DNA of 64,000 nt, taken from the NCBI GenBank assembly GCA_019009955.1, contig CM032232.1:70043501-70107500 (forward strand), given 5' to 3'. This stretch comes from Riptortus pedestris. Taxonomy: Eukaryota > Arthropoda > Insecta > Hemiptera > Alydidae. The position numbers were made by a program, and so were the translations under genes. This document shows positions 1 through 11,391 of this stretch, one piece after another. The notes under the pieces were generated by a model that ran no database searches, had not been told where the DNA came from, and saw only the letters and a list, made by a program, of their open reading frames with translations. Each line of letters starts with the position of its first letter. Within the stretch, counting starts at the first letter, position 1.

Positions 1-637
1 TAATTTTTGCTGCATTCACCTTTGTCTTAATATTAAGTAAACACTGGATATATGCTAATATAGCGGCAGTAATTAATTTTATTAGTACTTATTTAAGTGT
101 TTTTTAATAAATGCATATTATGACTAATGATGCTATGTTTTAGTCTTATATGATAGTTCTAAGTATGATTTGGATTAGGGTAATATATTATCTTATTTCC
201 GATAACTTCACTATGTGTGAAGCAAGAAATTTGCATAGAAATATTGATGTCCTCAACAATTCTTTCCAATATGAACATTATTGATTATAACAATTTGTTT
301 TCAGATAAATTGATGTTATTTCAAAATAAAGAATAATGAAATTATTATATTATTTTAATTTCATTTCATACTTCGTTTAATATCCTAATAGCATGAAATA
401 TCATGCAGGACAACTTCTGTCCGCTAGTACATTATAAATGTTTATATATAAAGATACATTTTCAGTAATTTCCTTTATGTAACCGATTCGGAAAAACCAT
501 AATAATAAATAAAATGTTACTTTTATCGCACTTTGACTAATAAAAAGTACAAGAATTCCCACAGAAGCGTTGCAGGCCTCATCTGACTTATTATCAACTG
601 TTAGGATTTATTTTTTGCTTTCATTCAAAGTTTTTAT
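1..637. other. AT-rich stretch, nothing recognised
   Basis: No open frame of note, repeat match or RNA gene was seen. The composition is typical of intron or intergenic DNA. Confidence 0.5.
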
Positions 638-814
638 GAGCTCAGGTTATTAAAAGCCTGGATCTTGAATCACTTTTTAAATCTAGAGTCATGGGTTCTA
701 TTGCCGCGTAGGCAGTTGGAATCTACTAACAGACTAAATGAAACTCTCGAGAACGGTGCTAACCTGTAGACAACTCGTCTCGATTTGTAGTATAAAGTCA
801 ACGTTAGTAAATAC
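638..814 (+). mobile_element. Diverged copy of tRNA-derived SINE
   Basis: The order of landmarks matches better-preserved copies in this window (6758-6986, 27766-27985): a head beginning GAGCTCAGGTTA, a degraded B-box-like stretch near 'atgggttctattgcc', then 'gctaacctgtagacaactcgtc' and a tail 'caacgttagtaaatac'. Many substitutions and small deletions indicate an old insertion. The short open frame on the other strand is a by-product. Confidence 0.65.
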
Positions 815-842
815 ATTTTAGTATGGTAATTCAAATAAAGAG

Positions 843-878
843 GCACCATCTTCAAGAGTACAACTTTGAAGATGGTGC
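843..878. repeat. 13-bp perfect inverted repeat with 10-nt spacer
   Basis: GCACCATCTTCAA (843-855) is the exact reverse complement of TTGAAGATGGTGC (866-878). The right arm runs into 'tttcgcatcGAAAGC', so the segment resembles a degraded version of the CTGANGA...GAAA cores found elsewhere in the window. The first bases of that core are not conserved here. Confidence 0.5.
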
Positions 879-892
879 TTTCGCATCGAAAG

Positions 893-1818
893 CGCTTGCC
901 AGCTGTACTCGATCATCAGCCAGTCGGGTCTTCACCGACATGTATGACAACATTTTAGTATCTTTTCCTACCTATTTATACATCTTGGAAGGAAAGAAAT
1001 AAAAACTCCGAGGATCCTAATTTTCTTGCCCAATCTCATGTTCCGATGTCTTTCGTTGAAATAAGGAAGAATAATAGAGTATTGTACTGGTTAATCATGC
1101 CAAGATAGTTGGCATACCAAATTTTAAATATTTGTTAGTAAGAAGACCTAGGATACATTCGTCTGCATGGATAGCCGAAGAAAAGGCTGTTTAAGAAATG
1201 TGGGAGATGGACTTTGGAGTGTTCCTCCATTTAGTTTGAATATTGTTTTAAAGGACCTTTAAGAAAAGGATCACATTTAGCAAACCCGAGGTAAGAGATA
1301 ATTGATATGAAAGAATGTAAAATTTAATATATACGACAAAATCGAGATAAATAATTAAGAAACTTCCTGAAAAATGCATGCCATCACGAAATAATCAACA
1401 AAACCTGATAGCATTCCATTAGCAACTAAACAAATAATAGAGGAAAAAAATAGAAAGCATAATGAATGTTGTTAGTTGCCATTAGTGTGTACGTGTGTAA
1501 AATATTATTTAAGATTTACAATAGAAGACAAATCATGGTCATAAAACTGAGAAATAGGAATTAACATTTATGCTAACGAATTTTGGCATTTCTAATGAAC
1601 TCATCTAATTTCTGTTTGCGACCACACTAAACAGTAATATTTAGCACATTCCTAAAGAACCTTGACAGAAGTGTCTTTCAAAAGAAATTCAAAGCAGTAG
1701 TCACATTAAGGTATTTCTTTTATTCTTGGACATATTTCGTTCACATTTCTTGTTCAATACGCTCCTAGGATTTCAGATTCCTTGTCATTATAACAATTAA
1801 TGTCTTAAACGAACTTGT
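893..1818. other. Unique-looking AT-rich DNA
   Basis: I see no gene, RNA or recognisable repeat here. Confidence 0.4.
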
Positions 1819-1819
1819 T

Positions 1820-1940
1820 AACAGATTTCCCTTAGGGCAAATCACCTATTGAGGTCGTACTCATGACGCAATTTTCTAAATTTTTCTTCAAATGTCCATC
1901 GATCCTACCCAGGAGATGACGAAAATTAGTTCCGTTCAAA

Positions 1941-2014
<74 letters not shown>

Positions 2015-2040
2015 ACATTTTATATATTTGTCTGTTAATT
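1820..2040 (+). mobile_element. HINE 5' portion with (AC)n(TA)n microsatellite
   Basis: The element starts at the subterminal repeat ('acagatttcccttagggcaaatc'). It continues through block A (landmarks 'gaggtcgtactcatgacgc' and 'catcgatcctaccc') and then an (AC)n tract at about 1945-1990 and (TA)n at about 1996-2013. It breaks off just after the 'tttgtctgtta' that opens block B, so the 3' part is missing. Open frames crossing the microsatellite are artefacts. Confidence 0.85.
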
Positions 2041-2573
2041 TCATTCCATAACTTTCTTCATCTACTGCCACATATTTCTCAACCCCCTTTCCGCTATTTT
2101 CCTGTACTTTAGGGCACAATTACTGGTAACGATTCCGGGGTCATCCCTGTAAATATTAATTATTGTTTAGTACTAAAACAAATCAGTTGGAAAACGGAAC
2201 AGCTTAGTGACAGTGGTTTCCTATTTTTAGACTTAGGATTAACGCGAGCAGAGTGTTTGGTGTTGAACAAAATGAAGACATATTTGGTTTGGAATTTCAT
2301 ACTTTTTTGTTCTCGGGAAGTTATTCTTAAGCAAGGCAAGCCCTGCGTTTTACCAGATTTTCCTCAGTCAGTTGTATACCTGACGCGAGCATTCCTCAAA
2401 ACCCACTCCACCTGATGCGATATTAACTTCGAGATCTTCAACCGCTAAAGATCCCATTTGGCGCTTTATCTTAAATGCATTGAAGGGAAAAACTACTAGA
2501 TTTATTTTCCGGAACCTTAAACGGAACAACATGGACACCCCTTTCCTCCTAAACATATAAAAGGGAGCTCATT

Positions 2574-2700
2574 ACAACGGGAATATTTTAACTTTTCGAA
2601 TTCCACAATGCCAGGTCCAATTTCAGGCACTAACAAATATGATCTTTATGGATGAGAGAAAAGGTTAAATATCGAGTATGGTTTAGATCAAATATATATT
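2574..2700 (-). mobile_element. HINE block B fragment
   Basis: In reverse orientation the segment contains diverged block B landmarks: 'ggtccaatttcaggcactaa', 'tgatctttatg' and 'taaatatcgagtatggttta'. No element terminus is present. It may be a separate older copy or a rearranged piece of the adjacent copy at 2740-3288. Confidence 0.55.
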
Positions 2701-2739
2701 TTCGAGTTTGGCCATAAAATGTTAATCGCTGAGGTCATC

Positions 2740-3288
2740 ACACAACGAATTGAATTTATCTCACTTAACGAAGGCATCATGGAAACGACATTTGATACAG
2801 AAGCTTAGAATAAAGTGGTTCCTAATATAACAGCTAATTGTTAATATATCATAAGTAGGATTAGGGGTTTACATAAGGATGAAACTGAAAATCCAAATAT
2901 TAATAATAGAGAAAATATGCACATAACAACATTTATTGGTAATTTAATTTGGTCATGTACAATGTTTTAATCCGAATTATAGTAACAAAAATATTTCAAA
3001 TTTTCGAAATTCCCCCTCTGAACCCCCCCACACCGACCGGTCCGATTTTTGCCATTAACGGGCTTATTTATTTTTTTTACATAAAACGGAGTTAAGTAAC
3101 GATCAAATGAAAATTGCGACCAATAGTGCGTTAACAGACAAATGTATGTATATGCGTATATTTAGTTTTGTACGGACCTCATTTTCGTCATCTCGTGAGT
3201 AGGATCGACGGACATTTGCGGAAATATTTAGAAAATCGCATCATGAGTGCAACCTCAATAGCTGATTTCCCTTATGGGAAGTGACAGC
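2740..3288 (-). mobile_element. HINE copy, long subfamily, 3' end degraded
   Basis: The 5' tip lies at about 3288 ('ctgatttcccttatgggaag'). Block A is at about 3180-3260, with almost no microsatellite left, and block B at 3000-3150 ('ggtccgatttttgcc', 'taacgatcaaatgaaaattg'). The region that distinguishes the long subfamily ('aacagctaattgttaatat') follows. The 3' hairpin is not recognisable. Confidence 0.8.
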
Positions 3289-3837
3289 ATAGAATGTAAT
3301 TTTATTTCAATTAGTTTTAAGTGTCCATGAAATGAAAATGAAATTAATTAAAAGGAAATTATATGAATTGAATAAAGTAAAGAAAAATCCAACATACATC
3401 AAGTGAGGCTAACAAGCGGAACGAGAGCTAATTCTGAGGCAAGATGAAGTCATCCTATTTCCTGTCATTAAATATCTGCAAAGGAAATCTACTATCAAAA
3501 TATTAAATGCTGTATAGATTACTCTCTTATTTTAAGTATTTTCTTTGAGTTATATCATTTTTAATTGTTTATTATTCGTTTCTGAGCCCTACTAATTTAT
3601 TTTTTCACCTTAAGCTCTGTTTCTATGAAATCATTTAAAATATCATTTAATTTAGCGTGGAAACAATCACTGCTTAGAAGGTTCAGTGCATTAATTACGT
3701 GATAGCATACCTTTATTCTCATATTGTTGTGTGGAAGGAATTTATTTCACTTTTATTGTTAGTTCAATAAACATGCGTTTTGTCGATCGTATTAGAACAA
3801 TATTTCTCAGAATATATCATTTACTGTGTTCTAATTT

Positions 3838-4413
3838 ATTTGTCATACGATCTGTTTGTCATACATCTTAAACTTTACCGTTTACTTAGCTTTGTCCTGG
3901 GCTAACGCTTGGAGAGCTCATGTTTAGCACACGCCTAGCTTAAGCGACCCGAAAGATCGAAACGAAGTAGCCCAAACGAATCATCACTGAAAATGGGATT
4001 TCGAAACTTAACTTGACACGGTTATACACCGATTGACTTGTTATATATATTTTATATTGTTTTTTATATATATATAATTTATCTTTTGTAAAACTTCAGG
4101 TGGGAAATCTGATTAGTTTATGCATCCCCTGCGTGACGGAATTTTGTACTAATGGTAAATCATCAGCAACGTGAAGAAGCGTTGCAACGAATTAGTTCAA
4201 ACTGCTTCGTTTTAAAGATACTTGTTCGAATGACTTTTATCTAAAGACGTTTGTCTGTCGTTTGTTATTGACAAGGAACTTGTGTCAAACGAACTTGGCT
4301 TCACAGCCGTTTCCAAATAGTGTTGGAAATACACTAGAATATACGAAGTTTAGTTCACACGACGTTTTGGACTTCTAGCCATTTGTCGTACGAACTGTTT
4401 GTCATACATCTTA
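3838..4413. repeat. Pair of 33-bp direct repeats flanking a 510-bp interval
   Basis: A 33-bp sequence built around TGTTTGTCATACATCTTA occurs at 3838-3870 and again at 4381-4413 with two mismatches. The interval holds a HINE 3' tip (4091-4141) and a stretch with several ACGTTTG/GTTTGAC-like words. The pair could be remnants of terminal repeats of an unrecognised element or a segmental duplication. Confidence 0.5.
4091..4141 (+). mobile_element. HINE 3' tip
   Basis: The 3' signature is present: 'gtgggaaatctg' then 'ttagtttatgcatcccctgc' and 'gtgacgga' followed by TTTT. One base of the usual 6-bp hairpin stem is changed. A short (TA)n tract precedes it, but blocks A and B are absent. Confidence 0.75.
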
Positions 4414-5015
4414 TTTTTATATTATATATCTTATCTATATTTTATCTCTAATACTTGAAGTTTTGGAGGCATAGTTATGTTTTAATTTCACATTTTCATT
4501 TCATCCACCTATGACAACAAACTTGAATAGAATGATAAATTTAACTAATAACAAAATTTGGTTTGGGTACTTACAGTTTTTTTTTTATTTGCGTATTTTA
4601 ATTAACATTTATTGGCTGTTGATAAATAATTTCGGCTGTGGCACGTGATAAAATGTGAAGGCCATGTCAAAGCAGGTGATGCTGAATGCGTGGAACTTGG
4701 GAGAATATATCTCTGCAACGGATTGATTGTATTCTAGATATACATTTGAAGAGTGTCGTGAAAGGAATGTATCAAATATTTGTAGTCTGCATTGCAGAGC
4801 ACTAGTACATACTGGTTTGAAGAGTGTTCCCCATTCGTCCACCAAGGTCTATTTGCAGATTTTCACGTGATTTCTACTACAATTTATGACTCGCAATTCA
4901 TTCTGTTAAGGACTTACGTATACGTTCTATATAAAACCTCGCATGACCAACATCTTCACACCAGTATCAGTCAAAGAGGTTTTTATTCATATTAATTACA
5001 CGTGAATAGCATTTT

Positions 5016-5129
5016 AGCAGGTGTCTCTTAAGGGAAATCAGCTATTGATGTCTTACTCTTGACGCGATTTTCGAAAACCTATTAATTTCTGTTTGAGTGT
5101 AACCGAACTGGATATCTAATTGTTTTATG

Positions 5130-5186
<57 letters not shown>
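5016..5186 (+). mobile_element. HINE 5' part ending in (TA)n
   Basis: It begins AGCAG and then 'ctcttaagggaaatcagcta'. Degraded block A and block B words follow ('cttgacgcgattttcg', 'gttttatgttaa'), and the element ends in a (TA)n run at about 5134-5186. The next bases belong to a different repeat (5187-5340). Confidence 0.75.
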
Positions 5187-5188
<2 letters not shown>

Positions 5189-5340
5189 ATTTTTTTAGGT
5201 GCTGGATGGTGAAGGAATTATTATCTGAGGTAAGAAAAAAACGCCTCGTTCCTTCACAGTTGTTTATTCTATGCGACAGAACGCTTTCAGAGTATACGCT
5301 CCATCATCAGTGCCTTGCTCTTCACAAAGACGTTACTGGA
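5187..5340 (-). mobile_element. Arm of an inverted-repeat element with hammerhead-like core
   Basis: This matches 21105-21258 in reverse orientation, so it is an interspersed repeat. On the minus strand it reads CTGATGA, a GGAG/CTCT stem, then GAAA (plus-strand positions 5282-5310), which is the conserved core order of hammerhead ribozymes. The strand requirement for stem III is not satisfied, so activity is doubtful. It abuts the (TA)n tract of the preceding HINE. Confidence 0.55.
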
Positions 5341-6054
5341 GGCTTAAAAGAGTAAGAATATGCAGGTCATTACTTACACAATGAAATTTCTAGTATTTTC
5401 CAGAGTAACCAACATTTACAGAAATCTTGCCAAGTAAACATATGTCCAGTACAAACTCAATAACTGATTTCCCTTCAGTGTAATATGCTAAAACTTTAAT
5501 ACGAACTTGAAAACATTTAATTAAATTGGATAATTAGAAATGAATTTCAAATTTTATACTGACAGATACCCGTTTTACCAGATGAAGAAATTCCACACAT
5601 AAGTTGAGATGAAAAGACATTTTATGTTCGGGTTTTTTTATAACGCACAATAATAAAATATCAAAGTAATAAGCCCACAAAAAATTATGAAAAAAAATTC
5701 ACACACAATAATAAGTCTTTGGATAAATAATAACAAACGGGTTGAAGCAGAGTTCACACAAAAACCACACAACACTAATAAAAACAACTGCGAGGGTACG
5801 TCATTAATTTGCACACTGAACTAAAAAGTTAATTGTGAGCTTGCTCGCAGTGTTCCCACTTTACGATTAGAACAATTATTTTAGTTTAAATAGTTTATGG
5901 CAACACTGTCACTGAGACCAGGTGGCAGCTAGTTGAGGTTAGGTTAGAGTTGTAATTGTGCCGTGCTAAGCTGCTACAGAAACAAAAAAGAGATATTCAA
6001 CACGTTAATAATATATTGTTTGGCTTATAGGGGATGAATGTATCTAGTCCTTAC

Positions 6055-6171
6055 ATTCTTGAATAATGTATTCTCCAATGAAGTGGATATGAACTTGAGG
6101 CTTCACCATCACTATTGAGCGGTCTGACTTCTTTACAACAGTGGCTGTTGGTTCCGTTTCATCTACTTGCA
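6055..6171 (-). CDS. Candidate internal exon, Polyhomeotic HD1-like
   Basis: On the minus strand a 117-nt open segment lies between an acceptor-like TTTTGATTCCAG (intron side, just above 6171) and a consensus donor GTAAGG (6049-6054). Both junctions are phase 1, so the exon is symmetric, with 38 complete codons plus split ends. The peptide ends MVKPQVHIHFIGEYIIQE. This resembles the HD1 motif of Polyhomeotic/PHC Polycomb proteins as I remember it (KPQ-[IV]-x-T-H-[VI]-I-E-G-F-[VI]-I-Q-E). K, P, Q, H, I and the terminal IQE agree, while the normally invariant TH and IEG positions differ. It could be a diverged paralogue, a decaying exon or chance. No FCS zinc finger or SAM exon was found nearby on this strand. 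Confidence 0.45.
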
Positions 6172-6371
6172 CTGGAATCAAAATAATATTGAATGTCGTA
6201 ATCATACTTATAAATATAAGGCGGTATACATTAATTAATTTATGAAAAATTGTACTTGTAGTCAAAACGTCTTCTCGGAGCTTAGGTTAGTCATTTGAGA
6301 TAAGGTCTCTATAAACTTAGTAAATCATGAGTTTTAGTCCCCTCTGAATAGTAAGAGTTTATTTAGAGATG

Positions 6372-6430
6372 AGACCCGTCCCAATTAGCCTGAGTTGCAA
6401 AAAGTGGACGTTAATAAATAATAATAATAA
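6372..6430 (+). mobile_element. 5'-truncated SINE with 12-bp target duplication
   Basis: Only the 3' end of the SINE is present: 'gacccgtcccaattagcc', 'gttgcaaaaagtggacgtta' and an (AAT)n tail. It is bracketed by ATTTAGAGATGA at 6361-6372 and 6430-6441. Truncation at the 5' side with a target duplication is the mark of LINE-driven target-primed reverse transcription. Confidence 0.85.
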
Positions 6431-6757
6431 TTTAGAGATGAAATGATGAAATAAAATCCTTAGTTCCATCATTGGTTATTAAATAAAACTACTTTTAAAT
6501 AATAAATTATATGTTCAATTAACGCAAGCCAGAAAAAAACTTGATGTTATTTAATGATCCGGAAGCATAGGTTTAAAAATACAACTGACTAACTGTGTCA
6601 ACTGTTAATTAAACGAATTAATAAATGCGGTTTTTTTTTATCATGGTGTACTCATTGAACGTTTATCTTGAATTTTGAATATTGTGCAACAATTATTACT
6701 CAATGTTATATCTTCTTTGACAAAGTTCAGCGTTTTGTATTACACTCTATTTTATAT

Positions 6758-6986
6758 TATTATTATTATTTATTAACGTCCACTTTTTGCAACTTAGGCT
6801 AATCGGGACGGGTTATCTACAGGTTACCACCCCTTTCTGGCCAGGGTGGGATTTTAGGACGTTATTTAATGAATTTCGTCACTAAATAATTTCCTTTACC
6901 CGGGCAAGAATCGAAATCGCCACTCTAGGTTTACCATGTGAGATAAAGGTCAACGCTTTAACTCGCATGGCTAACCTGAGCCCCAA
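6758..6986 (-). mobile_element. Full-length tRNA-derived SINE with target duplication
   Basis: Read on the minus strand it starts GGGGCTCAGGTTAGCCATG, an A-box-like head. A B-box-like 'atttcgattcttgcc' follows, then the body ('ccaccctggccagaaagg', 'taacctgtagataacccgtc') and an (AAT)n tail. TCTATTTTATAT flanks it at 6746-6757 and 6987-6998. A reasonable reference copy for the family. Confidence 0.9.
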
Positions 6987-7001
6987 TCTATTTTATATAA
7001 G

Positions 7002-7003
<2 letters not shown>

Positions 7004-7053
<50 letters not shown>
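7004..7053. repeat. (TA)n microsatellite
   Basis: About 25 TA units directly downstream of the SINE target duplication. No HINE blocks are attached, unlike most TA tracts in the window. The roughly 900 bp that follow, to 7974, show nothing recognisable. Confidence 0.9.
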
Positions 7054-7054
<1 letters not shown>

Positions 7055-7974
7055 AGTATTTAAAAGAAAAATAAAAGGTTTAATTATTAAAAAATAACGG
7101 TGCAATTATGAAATAAAATTCCAACATTTTCCAATCTTCACTGATTGACTACTTTATAAAATGTCCCTTTCATATTTGTATGCCCCTATCATTTTTTAAG
7201 CCTACTCATGTAAAAAGTCCGTTACACAGGACCTTCCTAACAAATCAGGTTTCCCATTAACTGGAAAGACACGTCCCTGATGTCATATCTTTATCTAATT
7301 TAATTAAATATTTCTCCCAGAAAAAGATGATTTGATGATTAGTTTTTATACTGTGAGTTACATCAAATGTCAGACCTTCAATTATCTGTAACCATTAGTT
7401 CTCACGAAAAATTAAGGAAGAAACCTATGACTATTGGTTCGGTTATTTTTTAATTATTAATTAGATTAAAGAAATTCTAGGAATCTGGACTATTCATAAA
7501 TTATCGACAAACTTACCACTTTTCAATGAAAATATACATCATGAACATCCAATTTAGTTACACAAAATCCCCTTCGCTGTCGAGATCCACTTCACTGTAA
7601 GCTCGTGAATTAAACGATTTAGACTAAATAATTAATAATAGTTTTTCGGAAAATGTATTTATTATGTATTGTTCAGTAGTTTCAACGAATACTAATCTTA
7701 ATTTTCAGTGGAAGCTCATCGTCTACTAATTATACATTTGACTTATTTGCTAACTACTCTATAGAAGTAGTTACAATTATTATTGTTGTTGTTGAACTTT
7801 TAATTAAATGTTATCAACACCTGGATGTAATTATCATTGTATCTCATTAGTTAAGTTGTTCTTCATTCCCACCCTTCTTAACCATGATAAGAAATGAATT
7901 ATGTCACGTCCTCTCAATTCCAGGAATAAATCAATTATTTAATTTTCCTGTGCTCAAGTACACTGTAATTTGTT

Positions 7975-8334
7975 AGCAGATTTCCCTTAAGGGAAATCAG
8001 GGGAGGATTTTTGAAAATTCGAAATATCTCCGTTATTATGCGTCGGAAAATCTTATCGTAAATTAAATTTACTATAAATATTGTTCTATACATGTATTCT
8101 GTATCTTGAATATTAACCGAAATATTTGCATTTGTATTGTGTGTGTGGTCTGCAGGAGTTGGCTATGTTCGGGACTTTCCGCTGAGAGCTATTGCGGCCG
8201 TTTCCGTAACTTTTCGTCCCTCGTGAATAGGTATAGAGATTCCTTACTACTACTGTTGTTATTAGGGAGATTTCTCTATTGTAAAACTTTACGAGGGAAA
8301 TCTGCTTAGTTTACGCAGCCCCTGCGTGACGGAC
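7975..8334 (+). mobile_element. HINE, internally deleted, both ends intact
   Basis: The 5' subterminal repeat and palindrome (AGCAGATTTCCCTTAAGGG) join directly to late block B ('aaaattcgaaatatctccg'), so block A and the microsatellite are gone. The 3' half is complete: 'atattaaccgaaatatttgc', a GC-richer block with 'gcggccgtttccgtaact', the GGGAAATCTGCT repeat, the hairpin and the terminal GGAC followed by TTTT. The 67-aa open frame inside is not a gene. Confidence 0.9.
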
Positions 8335-8686
8335 TTTTATATATATCTAAGCAGAGCTATTTAGCAGCACCTAGGGGAATAGCCATGGGGCAATAATATT
8401 AACGAGAACAGTTTCTGTATATTGACTTACGTATCTTTGAGTAAAACTTTGAGGAGTGTGAACTTTTTCATTATAAAATACGCCCAACAATTAACGCAAC
8501 TGGCTTTTTTCCTAGTACCAAATTTTATTATATTCTCCTAGAAATTTATTCATTTATTTTTTGTTTCAAATTAGCTTGAGATACTCCAGTGAATTCCAGT
8601 GATGAAGTGTATAATGCTAGTACTATGCAAACACATAAGCCCTTTAACTGTTCGAAATATAATGAAACTTATAAAAAAAAAGATAA

Positions 8687-8884
8687 GGATCAATAAGAAG
8701 GCCAAGTCTTCTACTGTTTTTTTAATATTATGCAGAGGGATGGGGGGGGGGGGGTGTCGCCGGGCGTTCGTGGTCAAGGCAACGCAGCTTTAATCAGCAG
8801 GCACTGAGGATGGAGCGTTGACTCCGAAAGTGCACTCTGCATAATATTAAAAAACAGTAGAAGACTTGGCCTTCTTATTGATCC
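8687..8884 (+). mobile_element. ~200-bp element with 50-bp inverted repeats and hammerhead-like core
   Basis: Arms 8687-8737 and 8835-8884 are near-perfect inverted repeats of about 50 bp, differing by one T in a homopolymer. Between them are a G14-like run and, on the plus strand, CTGAGGA (8804-8810), a GGAG-loop-CTCC stem and GAAA (8826-8829). This has the core order of a hammerhead fold. The arrangement recurs at 17626-18048, 23703-23893 and 34200-34540. Confidence 0.75.
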
Positions 8885-9200
8885 ATTGGTTCCTCTGAAA
8901 TCCTGCATATTCCAGAGATATAAAAAAAAAATTGGGTCTAATACAATTTAAATATTTCAGAACAATTCGAACGGAATATGAGAGTCTTGGCCAGTCATAG
9001 GCGTTAAGGCGGACATTGTAATGCAATTGGTAAACCAAAAGTACTTCGTTTGATTCTCTTCATTGTTAATTGGAATTTATTTAATGTTAAACACAATATA
9101 TAATGTCTTCAGCCTAACCCTGGCTAAAGTAAAGTAGTAACCTTTGATAAATCGTCCCGATCAGCTGAGTAAAAGTGATTTAAATAAACTAAAAAAAAAG

Positions 9201-9394
9201 CCCGTCACGCAGGGGCTGCGTAAACTAAGCAGATTTCCCATGTGAAGTTTTACAATAGAGAAACCTGCATACTGGTAACACTAGGTAGGATCGATGGTAT
9301 CCTAGGTAGGATCGATGGACATTTGAAGAAAAATGTCGAAAATTCCGTCATGAGTACAACCTCAATAGCTGATTTCCCTTAAGGGAAATCTGCT
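9201..9394 (-). mobile_element. Minimal HINE (194 bp), both termini present
   Basis: In reverse orientation the 3' end (hairpin plus GGGAAATCTGCT) joins almost directly to block A and an intact 5' palindrome. Microsatellite and block B are absent. The 'ctaggtaggatcgatgg' word is duplicated within 30 bp. The shortest copy with both ends, so it marks the minimal termini. Confidence 0.9.
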
Positions 9395-10736
9395 AAAAAG
9401 ATAAGAATTTTTAATTATCTTCCATTTGTTAATTAATATTTTTCTATTTAATCATTTATATAAAATGACAATGTAAACTGTGCTATGCGTGCGAACGATG
9501 TTAATCGATTTTAGTACTCCCCTGGGTCCGCTAGCAGGTGTGTTATTTTCTTAGCACTAACAAGGCAAAGGTATAATGGAGGTTATTGATAGATTTTCGT
9601 CACATTCCACTTAAGGAACAACGATAACCCTAATTTTGCAAATTACAGTTGATTGCAGGTTGCTCGCGTAAAATTCAGGTAGCACGAAAGTCCTACAATA
9701 ACACATTTAGCAATGGGCACATTTCAAACCCCATGTATACTTTCATTACTGGTTTAATTGCTAAACAGGTATTGGAGCAGCAATCTGGAACGTGTTGTAA
9801 AATAATTTATAAGTCGGAAAACTGGGGGGGGGGGGAAACAGCATCCAGCGAAACTTTTAGCAATCCTAAATAAATAATAACCCGAACTGATCAACCATTA
9901 ATACATTATAACAAAAGGCAAATTTAAAATTTTCGTTAATATGGTTTTTACTAAGGAAATGGTTACAATAAAGGCAACAGGTCACGTAGTTCATGAAGTT
10001 CCAAAAATAAAACAACTTTATTTGCTACTTAAGTAGTTCTGGAACTGTTCATATATTTAATAATGGTTACTTTTCCTCATGCTCAGTTTTCACATATCTT
10101 AGTCTTCTCAGTCGGCAGTAATAATTAAACGTCATACACCAATTTACTACATCTGTATAATTAAACTCTATTAAGTAAGATTCTTATCTTTCTATTTTTA
10201 AAACTTATCTTTGTTTGATAAGATGCAATTGAGAATCTAGTCTTCATAAATGCAGATTTAATTCTTATTTGCACCTTAATGCATTGATAATTTGAATACT
10301 GGCTACACCATATTTTCAATGCAATCCTCTTTTTCTTTTTTTTTATCCTTCTTCTTCATTTGAGCTCAAAACTTTAGTCGTTTTTTTTTTTTTTTTTTTT
10401 TTTTTTAAACGAGATTGTTGATTCCCGGTACAAAAACTCTTAAGCTCTGAAGATGGGCCCTTGAGCTGTAAAAATCCAACTCCCCTTTTATAATAACATT
10501 TTTTAAGAAGGGAACCGAAAAATGGCTGGTACAATGAATATTTGTCGTTTCCAGTTACAGAGGAATGGGATTAACAGGGCGATAGAAATGGTGAGATTTA
10601 GGACGAACAGAAATAATCCATGTTATGTGACAATTCCAAGTTACTAACAAATATAAAGACGGGATACGACTAAGCTTGAGAGATGGATAACCGAATGTCG
10701 CAGCTCTGGGATGCTGGAATAAATACTAGTACTATT
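9395..10736. other. Unique-looking DNA with a poly-T run
   Basis: No gene or repeat family was recognised. A T homopolymer of about 26 nt lies at 10381-10406, and a short G-run near 9827. Confidence 0.4.

Positions 10737-11391
<655 letters not shown>

Noticed and set aside
2390..2556. Possible minus-strand exon ending ...GFEECSRQ before GTATAC, as a continuation of the HD1-like exon
   Set aside because: The phase does not fit the phase-1 donor at 6055 (it meets a stop), and no domain is recognisable.
5930..5955. 'gaggttaggttagag' as interstitial TTAGG telomere repeat
   Set aside because: Only about two imperfect units are present, which is too short to be meaningful.
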